64,000 bases of DNA from Beroe forskalii. Taxonomy: Eukaryota; Ctenophora; Nuda; Beroida; Beroidae. A program made the translations under genes and the position numbers. Shown in pieces: positions 1 to 10,828 of the stretch (the stretch's first letter is position 1; each line of letters begins with the position of its first letter). The notes under the pieces are model-generated. The model did no database searches and had not been told where the DNA came from. It was given only the letters and a program-made list of their open reading frames with translations. The DNA lies in contig WFMF01000155.1 in the NCBI GenBank assembly GCA_011033025.1, forward strand, positions 124,001 to 188,000. The letters are read 5' to 3'.

Positions 1-929
1 ACTTTTTTTTTAATTTTATGATAGCTTTGGCTTATAAGTTTAACATTTATTTATTTATTTATCTAAAACATGATTCTTTCTGGTAACACAACATTGGCAA
101 GCAGGGAGATTTAAACTGAAACACCATTGTAGGAGGTGTGTAGGCATCATCAATCCAACACCAATATAACCTTTCATAGTGTTTAAATTGCACTGGCTTT
201 CGAAAAGGCAGGCCTCCATACAAGCAATTACCCCTGCTTGATATGAAACAAAATTATGTGAGCTATAAACTAAACAGTTATGCAATGATGTCTGCTTCTA
301 ATGAAAATAAAGATATAAAAAATGTTAGTTTTAATTAAAACGAAAACAAAAAAAAAGCATTTGCTTGCATGAAATCATGTTTTCCTAATTCCTCAGGAGA
401 TGCTTCATAGAAAGATATTTTCGATGGGTTGAGAAGAATATGGAAACTGATTTATGCTCTTTTTTGTCACAATGAAGACTGTACAAAAAACTGTTTTGAT
501 TCAAAGAACATAATAAAAATATGTCATTTACAAGTATCATTTACAAGTAAAGGGGATAAAGGTCTTATATCTTCCACTTTGGATATTCAATGATAGGGCT
601 TGAGAAAATTAAGAAAGTTCTGAAATTAGAACAATGCAAGGCATAAATTTGAATATTTCGATAGCAAAAACGAAAACAGATAATTTGCTCGAAAAAGAGA
701 CACAATACTGATGTTCTCATGTTCTTTCAATTGCAATTTTTGACTTTTATTTCAGGTCACAATTTCTAAGCCCCCAGAGCTGAAGGCTAAGTGCAAGTGT
801 GCAAACTTATTTATTGCTATTCAGAAAATATATCTAATTATTGCTAAAAATCTATTTCAGATGTCCCTGTTCACCTTGAACGACGCGCGCATGCCCTGAA
901 GCGGCAAAGCGCTCACGTACTTTGCTAAT
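1..929. other. AT-rich sequence without a recognised gene
   Basis: No open frame here resembles a protein I know. A stretch around 160-245 shares scattered words with 49095-49170 (for example the 13-mer GTGTTTAAATTGC), so it may be a decayed dispersed repeat. Nothing else is supported. Confidence 0.4.
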
Positions 930-1046
930 CTTTAGCCCACACAGGTGTGCGTACGCGCGGCGCAGCGCTCAACTTTGCATTTGTTGACTGTCGAGGACTT
1001 TTTAAAAGCCCGCATATGCGCTATGGCGCTATGCATAAGTGTGCTT

Positions 1047-1140
1047 GCTAAACACGTATATCCCTGTCTGCGTTGCGCGGCGCGCTTCCCCAGAACAGGG
1101 GAAGCGCCGCGCGCGTACACACACCTATGCGGGCTTAGGA
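1047..1140 (-). mobile_element. 94-bp GC-rich fold-back element, copy 1
   Basis: One end reads GCTAAACACGTATATCCCTG and the other reads CCTATGCGGGCTTAGGA. The centre is a GC-rich palindrome (GCGCGGCGCGCTTCC facing GGAAGCGCCGCGCGC). A second copy of the same 94-bp length, in the opposite orientation, lies at 25945-26038. Partial copies lie nearby (about 908-960 and 1430-1490) and at 25500-26390. It looks like a short non-autonomous element with imperfect inverted ends. No transposase is visible. Confidence 0.7.
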
Positions 1141-1753
1141 ATAAGTGTGCGTACGCGTGCAGCGCTTCCCTTCGGGGATCGAGGAAAACGCTGCCCGTCT
1201 ATTTGCCCTAACCAGCGCCCTGGTTTCAATTTCGCGCGACGCCCCTGGCCTGGTTAGGGGAACCCGTCTATTTCTTTTGACGTACAAATGTGAAATGTGG
1301 AACGTTGCGCCGCGCCGCGCGCGTGAGGGTAGGCTAACATCCTACCCTAACATCCTACCTAACATCCTACGCACACTTTTACGGGCTTAAAAAGTCCTCG
1401 TCGGTTGAAAATTGAAGTGATTGATCAAAAACGGGGAAGCGCGCTGCAGCTGCGCAACGCAAACAGGGGTATACGTGTTAAGCAGCCAAGGAATAAATCT
1501 TTTTCAGAGTATTTGAGTCGATGAGCCCAATTGGTCATTGTGTAATTATGGACGTCATTTATCCCAGTGATTAGTGATGAATTTGAACTTTTAAGACAAA
1601 TGGTGCCAGCTGATTTTTACATAAAGTTCAGTCGTTATTATTTTTGAATTGTTTTTGCTTTTCACATAGTGAGCTGTAAACATAGGCTCTTAATTTACCA
1701 TGATTTACTGATGATAACTTATTTCTTGTTCATATTCTCAATTGAATCTGACC
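1141..1753. other. Degraded GC-rich repeat fragments, then AT-rich spacer
   Basis: It holds further fragments of the fold-back family (1430-1490). A separate imperfect inverted pair, CCCTAACCAG near 1206 and CTGGTTAGGG near 1250, is echoed at 26670-26700. The word CATCCTACCCTAA recurs at 1340-1370. No gene seen. Confidence 0.4.
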
Positions 1754-2090
1754 CATATGTGTCTTCATAGGTCAAAAACAACAGGTTCAAAAGTAGGTCA
1801 AAAGGACATGTAGAATTTTACTGTGCCCCAGTCTGTATGGTTTTCACAACAGGAACTATCTTTTCCTCATCTCTCTTGAAGATTAAAAGGATGATCTGCA
1901 ATTTCCAAGCCAAGACGGGTCTTTATTGAGCCCTTTCTACCTACCTTTTCAACCATTTTTCGACCCATTTTTCAACTCACCTTTTTCAACTCATTGACCC
2001 CACTTTTCAACCTGTTGCTTTCAACCTTGGGCTCACAAATAGGAGCTATTAGATAAATTAATTAATTAATCAACCTATGAGCACACATAT
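1754..2090. mobile_element. TIR element family A, copy 1
   Basis: The left end CATATGTGTCTTCATAGGT is an imperfect inverted match of the right end ACCTATGAGCACACATAT. Inside, motifs such as AACAGGTT and AAAAGTAGGTC near the left face TTTTCAACC and TTTCGACCC motifs near the right, forming subterminal inverted repeats. A clearly homologous copy in the same orientation is at 24624-24910. This copy has an extra ATTAATTAATTAAT-like stretch near 2055. No coding capacity: a MITE-like element. Confidence 0.7.
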
Positions 2091-2958
2091 CAGTGACCAT
2101 TCTAACTATTTTATTTATGTCTTGGCTAATTGGGGTATTTCATCGATGCTACAAAAAATAAATTAAATTAACTTGCAGATTCAAATAGATCTAACGTCTA
2201 GTTTTGTACTCTAGTTAACCAATCAATGTCAACTGTAAATTGAACTACCAATATGACACTCCATACTACTTAGCTTGATTGAGATGTTTAATTCAATTCA
2301 ATTCAATATATTTTCTTTTACTATTTTGTTGAGTACTTCTACTTCTTTGCTTGGTTTTATTTCAATTTTTATGCTTTTCAATATTATAATGTCCACAAGT
2401 TTAAATAGTTTCACTCCATGAAATACAGCTACTGAGAAACGATAATTTTAAGAAAACTTTGGAAGATATTATTTTGAAGATTTACTGGAATTGATTAAAT
2501 TAAAGTTAGGTAAGGTGGGTATTTTTCATTTTGTAATATTCTATATTAGATGAAATTTTCCTTAGGCACATTTTTGATAAAAAACACTTTGCAGCTTTTG
2601 AGTTTAGGTTTTAGTCACGCTTAAATGGCTAGAGTAGTTCCTCCTAGATATCTATTTGACAATGTCTAGTGATGTAATAAATGTTCTAATTTATTTATTT
2701 ATTTATTATTTATTTGTTGATTTTGGTTGAACATATCTTAAAGAGTATTGCTTTAATTAAAGTTTGAAATTGAAATAGCTCTTAGAGCTTGCAAAGAAGC
2801 AGTAGGATTCAACTGAGACTTGTTAATTTATCAATTACTTAGCAAATCTACTATCTAGTCAACTATTTGCTGGAAGGGCAGAACTCACTTCACCAATGGG
2901 AAAGTTGACCAATGACTCTACATGTTCTTAAGTGCTGCATTGGTTCTACTTAGAAAAT
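2091..2958. other. AT-rich spacer upstream of COG7
   Basis: Contains a short TTCAA tandem run near 2290-2305 and ATTT runs near 2690-2715. It should hold the COG7 promoter and 5' UTR, but I see no distinct promoter motif. Confidence 0.3.
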
Positions 2959-5900
2959 ATGGTATGTCTCATATGTTTGATTGGAAAACATTATAATTGA
3001 ATTGAATTATTGTTTATAATAATGTAATAATAATAATAATATCAATTTTTTACAGCACTCATTCTAAAAATGTCTATATTATGTTGCAAAAACATAAGCC
3101 ACTCAAACTGCCCCTGTACCTTCAAGTCAATTCAATTCAGCACATCCCAGATGTTTCATTATATAACCCAGAGAAAAATGAATGTCAAGTTTTGTGCTGT
3201 AAAAATTGATGTAAAAATTTTATAATTGAATTGAATTGAAATTTTTTCGAAAATGGAGCTGATTTGAAGACTGCTTTACCTTGACTTGTAAAATTTGGAA
3301 AAATAAGTTTGTTGATGAAAAGTTTAGTCTTGTACTAATAAAGCATTTTGAATTGCAGGATTATTCAAAGTTCTGTGATGACGATTTTGATCTGAAAAAG
3401 TGGGTCAATGGTTCCCTTGCTCTGGAGGAAAATCCTAACACATTGGTCATGAAACTTCAACTTCTTATGCAGGTATTTCGAATTTTGACAAGTTCTATTT
3501 TTTGTCAAATTCTATTTTTGTTGGTGGTGTCACTGTCCCAATCATTCGGGATCATTCACATATTACGTAATCAATTTTTGGCCGATTTTTACCTCCCCCT
3601 CCCCCTCGTAATCAAGTTAACAGTAGTTGTATTTCTTACAATAACATCAAACATGTAACGTAATCATTTTGAAACCCCCTCCCTCCCCTAGGTGATTACG
3701 TAATATGTAAACGATCCCTTCTAAACTCAAGAAAAAGTGGCTTGGGACAGGGACAATTGGGACATAGAAAATGAAACAAATGGGACTCAAAAAATTGAAT
3801 GCGGACTGGGACAAATGGGACAATTGGGACAAAAGTGACAGAGTCAACTGGTGGCTCAAATGATTTTGTTTCTGAGTGGCAGTTAAGTGTTTTTGTCTCA
3901 CACCCTGTTACATAACAGCGCTTGCTGTGTTGCAACTGCCACTGTATTTTTCCTATCATAGGTTTTGGGATAGGGAAGTGGGAACACTTGACCAGTGACC
4001 ACTGCAAACAAACACAACCCAAATCTGTATTTAGTACATTTGAATGATAGAAAAAACTTGGATCGATGTAAAAAATGATAAATGACTGATATTTTCAACT
4101 TTTTGTTTGTCTCAATTGTCCCAAAAGAGTAGCCACACCATGTTGATTATTATTTTGATTCAAATTAACGTTTTTCAATACCTAAATCACTGCAAATTAT
4201 CTGCCACCCTTAAAAAGTTCGTGATTGTTAACTATTTTGCTATGATTGTGGGTCAGAAACCAAGTATAAATCATGAGAAAGCATCAGGAACCTACTTCCT
4301 TCCAGGAAGTTAACAGCTCCCTTGAGGAAGCAACCGTGTCCCTTCTTTCCGATATTCCTCGAGTGGTAACAGAGATCCAGGGGCTCAACCACGAGGCTGT
4401 GCTTCTCAGGAATCAGATGGAACTAGTCCGGAGCGACATCAGCAAGGTTTGATTTAGGTTATAGTTTATTTGAAATTATTTGGTTATTTGAAATTATTTG
4501 GTTATTTGATGCTGCGATGCGAAGTGCACAACCTTGACGGTGCTTGATGCATACTTATGTAATACACTGGAAGTTGTCGTGATGCCTTATCTGGTACTTT
4601 TTGAGCACTTAGTATTAACCCTGATTTGAAATAAACCCTTTACCCTGGTCCGTTTTACCGTGTTAACCGTGAATTCCTTGGAAAGTACAAAAACTTGTCT
4701 CGTTACCCATTTTACCAGCATTCCAACTTGACTATTCCACACGTACCACTTTAAAACCACTCCGAACTTCACTATTCCACAGTCCACACGGTACTTCATT
4801 AAAACTACTCCGGTTTACCAGGTACAGCATGACACAGAAGAGTCAATGTCGAGTGTAGTGAAGCTGGACCAGATAAAGGAACGGATGCTCGCCACGGAGA
4901 AGAAGCTCAAACAGGCGGACAACTGGTGCGTCCTCAACGACCAGATAGACCAGCTCTTCCTCGACCAGGTATTGAATGTTTCAACTCTCTTTTACGGGTT
5001 GCCCACAGTTCTGTTTCTTACCTGACGTGATGCGGCATTGGATGATTTGCTTACGTGATCTTTTGAAAAAGCCCTTTCTTTCCGTTACTGAGTGAACTTA
5101 AACAACATCATGTTGTTTCATTTGGTGAATCATTTTCTTGCAGGATTTAGAAGGAGCCTCAGATAAGCTGTGTGAGATGAGGAGTGCTCTGACTGGTCTC
5201 GCTAATCTACCTGATTACGAGGACAGATGTGAACGTCTTAACAACTTATCCAACAAGTTGGAGGCCATACTCAGCCCCAAACTCATTGCTACTTTCAATA
5301 GGTGGGTGATAACAGTGTGTCACATTCAATGTATTGATCAATTATCATGGAGGTTGACATTATTATAGTTGACATTATTATAGTACTTAATAATATTAAG
5401 TACTATGATCATGGAGGGTGAGTGGGTGACATTAGTACGTACTCTGCTATTTTACCATAGTTTTTGATTGCTATCTCGTTTCTTCTAGAAAGAGGAAGTT
5501 GATATCATTATTCATTCGCTATCTAGGTAATAAAAGAGTTTTATTAATTATCATCTGTCAAGTAGAGCAATAAAAAGTCTGCGTCTCACTCCTCCCCTTT
5601 CCCTCAGTGACAAAGTGGATAAAGTCTACCATCTGACCCCTCCCCTCTCCCCTCAGTGACAAAGTGGATAAAGTCTACCATCTGACCCCTCCCCTCTCTC
5701 CTCAGTGACAAAGTGGATAAAGTCTACCATCTGACCCCTCCCCTCTCCCCTCAGTGACAAAGTGGATGAAGTCTACCATCTCACCCCTCCCCTTCCCCTC
5801 AGTGACAAAGTGGATAAAGTCTACCATCTGACCCCTCCCCTTCCCCTCAGTGACAAAGTGGATGAAGTCTACCATCTGACCCCTCCCCTCTCCCCTCAGT

Positions 5901-8900
5901 GACAAAGTGGATGAAGTCTACCATCTGACCCCTCCCTTTCCCCTCAGTGACAAAGTGGATGAAGTCTACCATCTGACCCCTCCCCTCTCCCCTCAGTGAC
6001 AAAGTGGATAAAGTCTACCATCTCACCCCTCCACTTCCCCCTCAGTGACAAAGTGGATGAGGCCCAGCTGTACTACCGGATATTCAGTGAGATGGGTCGC
6101 CGAGGTGAGCTCTACAACTACTACTACCGGACTCACAAGACCAACTGCACCAAGGCCTTCACGGAGCTACGGACCACGGGGCCTGTCGACACGTGGCTAC
6201 ACGACTTTTACAGCTCGCTCCTAGAGCTCTATCATGCCCAGGTACAGAGTTGCGTTATCATCTCTAGGTAGATGGTTGCTTTTAAATCTTGCCCAGGTAC
6301 AGGGTTGCTTTATCATGCCCTGGCACATGGTTGCTATGACAGATGGTGTCTTTTTCATTTTTCATGGGACTAACACCTTTCCATGTGTGTCACCGATCCT
6401 AAATTCATCATAATTTGTTCACATTTATCTATGCTAGCGGTGCCATTTCAACCGCCATGGAGAGCTGCCACCTCCCCACGCGTGGCGAAGGAGGTGGTCA
6501 GTGAATATTGCAGTGAATATTGCAGTTGCACCATAATAAATAAATAATCTCACTCTTGCAGTTGTCGTGGAGTAGCAGTGTGTTCGAGGACCACCACAAC
6601 ATCGTACTGTCCCTGGTGACGAGATGTCTGGACTCCATTGATCTGCAACACGACATCAGTAACTTCATCTCCGACACCCAGACGCCAGTAACCGCCCTCC
6701 AGTCCCTGCTTGAAATCATGTTTAGGTGGGTAGAGTGTGCTTTCAGACATGAATTCCTTTTCGATCATAAATTCCTTTTCGATCATTTTTTGTTTAAATT
6801 TTACCTAGCTTGATCTCCTACATATTTTCAACTTATCAAGCCTCATCCTTTCTCCCATGTTTAGGTTCGCCAGTTCTATCTCAAAAGGAATTCCCGCGAC
6901 TGAACATGAAATGTCAGAACAGTTAGGCCGGGCCATAATAGAGCCCTACATCAAACATCTGTCTTCGTTTGGGGACAAAGTGAAGTCTTCCCTTCTACGC
7001 GACGTGCACACTTTGCCAATGGTGAGATATTCGCTTTGTGACATTTAAAATTAACTCTTTTTTGTATCATAACGTTCACTTAGTCGAAGTTCGCCCTATT
7101 TTGGAATAAGGAATGTTATCGATCAGGAGTTTTCCCGCTAATTGCTTCACTTCAAAATTTGCTGCGTAATTCGAATATCTTGACAATTTCTTGTATTTCA
7201 GCGAATAAAGAGCACAAGTTCCGATTCCCTCTCAGAGTTACACGCAAGTGTAAAGCGTGTAGTACCCCATGTACGCGAATACATTCCTTTGTGCTTGGAG
7301 TTAACCGAAGGGAATACCTTGGTAGATGTTGTAGCAGCGATAGAGTTTTATTTTGATCTACTGGTGGAGAAAATCAACGCTTTCATCAAGGAGGTCGGAT
7401 TTTTCGTTTCCTTTGATGGTTAATCGAAAGATTTGGTAAACTTGACATCAAAACGAAGTGAATGTAATGAATTGTATGGTGTGCAATGTACAATTTACGT
7501 TTGGTACAGGTCTTTGAACGTGGCAACGTGACAAAATTCGTTGGTTTGCGTCGCGCGCGGCGACATTTTCAAAACTCGAAATTTCATGACAAACACTTGA
7601 AAGACCACTTTTACGCCGCGCGCATGTGCGCGTTTCTTGTTTCATCAACCTTTCATCGCTTCAAGGAGCTCAGACATGCGTTTGGGCTGGACAATGCAAC
7701 GAGGCCTTTGCTTCAGGAGGACCACTGGGTCGGATTTCAGTCTTGCTTCAGATTCCTTCAAATACTTGGTAACTATGTGGTGATTACTTTTTCCAGTCGG
7801 GACTTCAATCTCATAAATTTCTTCATGACTGATATACATATATTCATGACTGATATTCATGACTAAATACACGTATCATGAAATAGCGTTGCATTTTCTT
7901 CAGGTGAGACGTACATGGAAATCAAAGCATTTGAGGAAGAAAGCATTACATCTGTTAAAGAATACACTTCCAAGAGACCTAAAATTATTGATTTCAATTT
8001 CTGGAAGGACACCGATGCTGCGAAATTCACTCAGAACCAGAGTTTACGCGAATCATTGATAGATGGCTCCAAGAGTGATTTGTTTGCTAAAACTTTAGAG
8101 TTATTTGAAAGTCCCATCAACCAAGCCAACAAGTTATGCGTTGACTTTGTTCTAGCACATATAAAGACCAATACAAGCGGTATTCATCTTAGCAAGGTAC
8201 GTTCTCCTGATGCGGAAATTACATCTAGTATTGCAGCTAGATTTCCTGATCAAACGTGAAAAAAAACCTGAATAATTACAGTAAAATTCTTTTGAAACTG
8301 TAAAATTATCGATGGTTTCACGACCCCCTGATCCCAGGAGTGGGTATCAGAAGAGGGGGCTGTGTTCACCCCCTCGCCCCTCACCTACATCACCACTCTG
8401 GGTGACTACCTCCTCCTGCTACCTCAGCAACTGGAGCCGTTCTTCGTTGTGGACAACCTCCCACTCGATACAGCTCTGCGGTTGATAGACTTCGCTTCTT
8501 ACCCCGGCATGGCTCAAGGTATGCATATCAAATGTTTGCAGCAGCTGTTGTGTGATTTAGTTCAGTGATAGGTTTTAAAGCTGGTAGTTTTTGAAGTTTT
8601 CGATTTGAACGATAACCCACAGAAGTTCAATACAGCAACAAAATATCTTCCGGGGAATTGGAGCAGTTATGCTTTACCAAGTTCTTCCTTTCAGATGTTG
8701 AAGGGGACGCCTTCGCGTGGCTGACCTGTGTGTGCAAGAGTACCATGTTCGCTCTAGTGGAAATGATCCTCAAAATACACAAACTTACTGGTATGTTGCT
8801 GATCATCGTAGATCTTCATCAGGAGATGAAACAGTACTAGTGATTTGCTATCAGCTCAATTGTCTCTAAGATAGGTTCCTATTTGTAATCAGGACCCCTT

Positions 8901-9378
8901 GCCCACTACCCCTTGTATTGGTATCTAACCCTTCTATTGGTATTTAACCCTCTTTATTCTACCCTGGTATCTTACCAATTTCTCTTTTCCTACCTCTAAT
9001 TTCTCCAGGAGCGGGCTGCAAGCAACTTGTAGCCGATGTGGGGTACATCAGTAATGTTATGGGGGCCTTAGAAGTACCCCTTTCCAGGGATATTGTGGAT
9101 ATATCCAAACTCCTTTCCTGCCCTCTACACCAGTTAGTATAACTATTAGGGCAGATTCTCTGGGACTGGGATCTCTCTCGGATCCGTCTCCTGTTTGTTT
9201 TGGCAGTTAGGAGTAGTTATGCTTTTGTTTTGCTGTTGCAAATGACACGTGTCAATAGAAGTGATAGAGTGAATAATCCCTGACGTGTGATTCCCTTTGC
9301 AGGATTGACGGTTCAGACACAGAACACATTCCTAAGTATCTGCGGAGTAAAATAGCTGCAATGAGAAGACCTTCTTAG
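2959..9378 (+). CDS. COG7: COG7, conserved oligomeric Golgi complex subunit 7 (15 exons)
   Basis: Subunit of the COG vesicle-tethering complex (lobe B), which acts in retrograde traffic within the Golgi. Coding exons: 2959-2961 (proposed start-codon exon), 3359-3472, 4306-4446, 4822-4968, 5144-5301, 6046-6241, 6562-6725, 6865-7021, 7202-7393, 7669-7768, 7904-8196, 8338-8518, 8695-8790, 9009-9132, 9303-9378. Phases agree at every junction and sum to 713 codons plus stop; human COG7 has 770. Conserved stretches include DYSKFCDDDFDLKKWVNGS at the N-terminus, LVMKLQL, PDYEDRCERL, LYNYYYRTHK and LLQEDHWVGFQ. All introns are GT-AG. The last exon ends MRRPS-stop at 9378. The first exon is the least certain: ATG followed directly by GTATGT at 2962 would give M-DYSKF, matching human M-DFSKF. 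The next gene, RPL23A, starts 474 bp downstream. Several of its introns carry splice-site duplications, listed separately. Confidence 0.93.
3548..3718. mobile_element. MITE with 26-bp terminal inverted repeats in a COG7 intron
   Basis: The left end GGGATCATTCACATATTACG and the reverse complement of the right end, GGGATCGTTTACATATTACG, differ at two positions; the repeat extends to 26 bp. The interior is C-rich (CCTCCCCCTCCCCCTC facing CCCCCTCCCTCCCC in the same strand). The flanks ATTC and TTCT suggest a 3-bp TTC target duplication. It lies in the intron between exons 3359-3472 and 4306-4446. Confidence 0.75.
5598..6060 (+). repeat. 49-bp tandem array spanning a COG7 3' splice site (10 copies of the acceptor)
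   Basis: Ten CCCTCAG|TGACAAAGTGG acceptor copies end at 5607, 5656, 5705, 5754, 5802, 5850, 5899, 5947, 5996 and 6045, so the unit is 48-49 bp. Each unit holds the pyrimidine tract, the CAG, and the first 15 or so bases of the downstream exon, then CTACCATCTGACCCC-like filler. Homology to COG7 shows the last copy (exon start 6046) is the real one. Reading on from the adjacent upstream copy (5996) in the COG7 frame gives a TGA at the next CAG|TGA. Confidence 0.9.
6230..6345 (+). repeat. Degenerate tandem array spanning a COG7 5' splice site
   Basis: The exon ends CATGCCCAG|GTACAGAGTTGC at 6241. Diverged copies follow: TCATCTCTAG|GTAGATGG, TCTTGCCCAG|GTACAGGG and TCATGCCCTG|GCACATGG, at roughly 26-30 bp spacing. 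Two of the three extra copies keep AG|GT. Read-through past the first donor meets TAG after a few codons. Confidence 0.7.
6717..6866 (+). repeat. COG7 intron flanked by an 11-bp direct repeat at both splice sites
   Basis: CATGTTTAGGT occurs at 6717-6727, across the 5' splice site (exon end 6725), and again at 6856-6866, across the 3' splice site (exon start 6865). The intron (6726-6864) is therefore bounded by a perfect 11-bp direct repeat containing AG|GT. Confidence 0.85.
7380..7668 (+). repeat. COG7 intron flanked by a gapped direct repeat
   Basis: The upstream exon ends CTTTCATCAAGGAG at 7393. The intron ends CTTTCATCGCTTCAAGGAG at 7668, the same word with five extra bases. The intron itself (7394-7668) contains GC-rich runs (GCGCGCGGCG, GCCGCGCGCATG). 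The acceptor AAGGAG|CTC at 7668 is unusual, but it gives FIKE-LRHAFGL in frame with COG7; AAG|GAG at 7665 would add one Glu. Confidence 0.6.
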
Positions 9379-9852
9379 TCATCCTTTTAATTATGATGAT
9401 GAAACAGGGGGAGGGGGATGAGACAATTTGATTTGGCGTTGCTCATCTAGCATGTTTTGATTGATAAATCTGTATATTTCAGTGTATTTAGTTTCAGAAT
9501 GCTAATGTCGTTTAATTTTTGGTAGATTTAAAATAATATAGATTAAGATAAAAGTTTTTTATTTTAAATTGAAATTTAACCTATTTTATTTGTTGTTTTC
9601 AGTATTTCAGGACCATTGTGCATGCGTTTCTTTTCATTTCTTAGCATCTACATATGCTTTCTGCATTTCCGTCCACAAGACTAAGATAACAATCTTTAAT
9701 CTGTTTGATTGTCATTTACTTTACATCATCTTTTGTTTGTTTTACTTATTTGTCCCCAGTTTTATCTTCAATTAAATTCAAATTGACTTCCTATTACCCA
9801 CAATTCAAACCACACTATTGTCAGTATTAATAAGCTATCCTCCTTGAAAGGT

Positions 9853-10634
9853 ATGGCAGTAGCCAAGAAGACAAAGGCCGTGAAGAAGGCCAAGACGGCC
9901 TCCAAAGCTGTGTTGAAGGGAGGCAAATTCCAGCTCAAGAAGAAGAAAGTGATGAACTCCCCTACTTTCAGACGGCCTAAGACGAAGATCACCCCCCGAA
10001 AGCCTAAGGTAATTCACGTAGGCTGAACAAAACCCAAAATACTTCAAGCTTGAAAATTGAGTCGTTAACTCTCCTGATGAATGATGTTGTTTACGCCACC
10101 CTTGTCCATTTCTTATTCGACAGTCCGTGTGTGTGTTTGACATTCGTTGCGTGTTTAACAGTCCGTGTTTTTGACAGTGTTCGTGTTTCAGTACGCCAGA
10201 AAGTCCGTTAACACGATAGTGACGGTGAAACTGGACAAGTACTCCATCATCAAGAACCCCCTCACGACAGAGTCAGCCATGAAGAAGATCGAGGACAACA
10301 ACACTCTCGTCTTCATCGTCAACACTCTCGCCAACAAGCCCCAGATCAAACAGGCTGTCAAGCAGCTCTACGACATTGATGTGGCGAAAGTCAACACTCT
10401 TATCAGGTGAGTCAACACTCTTATCAGGTGAGGGCTGAAATACGGTAGCGAGCATCCCACCTTTGTTTCCTTCGAAAAGTTTGTAGAATATCATCGTCTT
10501 TCGTTGTCACCTTTTCCGAATGAAATGACTGAGTTTTTATCATTTTCAGGCCCGACGGACAGAAGAAGGCTTACGTCAGATTAGCGCCAGACTACGACGC
10601 CCTCGACATCGCTAATAAGATCGGAATCATATAA
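9853..10634 (+). CDS. RPL23A: Ribosomal protein L23a (uL23), 3 exons
   Basis: Large-subunit ribosomal protein that binds 25S/28S rRNA at the exit tunnel. Exons 9853-10008, 10192-10406 and 10550-10634 give 151 residues, close to the family length (156 in human). The N-terminal third is Lys-rich ([19 protein letters not shown]). The core matches uL23 throughout: [52 protein letters not shown], ending NKIGII. All introns are GT-AG. A pyrimidine tract CCTCCTT just before the ATG could be a 5' TOP start. RPL5 follows after 194 bp. Confidence 0.97.
10390..10431 (+). repeat. 21-bp tandem duplication of the RPL23A 5' splice site
   Basis: The unit GTCAACACTCTTATCAGGTGA occurs twice, perfectly. It includes the last 17 exon bases and the donor GTGA. 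The first donor (10407) gives the conserved protein. Using the second would read ATC-AGG-TGA, a stop. Confidence 0.92.
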
Positions 10635-10784
10635 ATCACTGGAACTTTTTATTTATCATCGCTGAGTTTCATTGCTTTTGAATTATTTTAAGATTGGTAT
10701 TTCCCTATCTATGTATCGCTCTTAGTATTGATTTTGAGATATCGTAGAATGTGTTGAAGCTGATTTTGTTATCTTTTGAAAGCA

Positions 10785-10828
10785 GGGTTCTTGATCCTTT
10801 TCTAAATAAATTAACTAACTGAGCAGCC
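10785..10828 (+). promoter_or_regulatory. Short RPL23A-RPL5 spacer: likely TOP start and poly(A) signal
   Basis: CCTTTTC near 10797 resembles the 5' terminal oligopyrimidine tract of animal ribosomal-protein mRNAs. AATAAA at 10805-10810 is the only canonical poly(A) signal after RPL23A and lies 19 bp before the RPL5 ATG. TGAGCAG|CC just before that ATG could also be a 3' splice site. All three readings are inference. Confidence 0.4.

Noticed and set aside
5702..5905. 67-codon minus-strand frame with FIHFVTEGKGRGQMVD repeats
   Set aside because: It is the reverse of the COG7 acceptor array; no independent evidence of coding.
10009..10191. C/D-box snoRNA in the RPL23A intron (GATGAATGATG near 10076)
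   Set aside because: RPL23A hosts snoRNAs in vertebrates, but no CTGA box follows at a proper distance and no terminal stem is seen.
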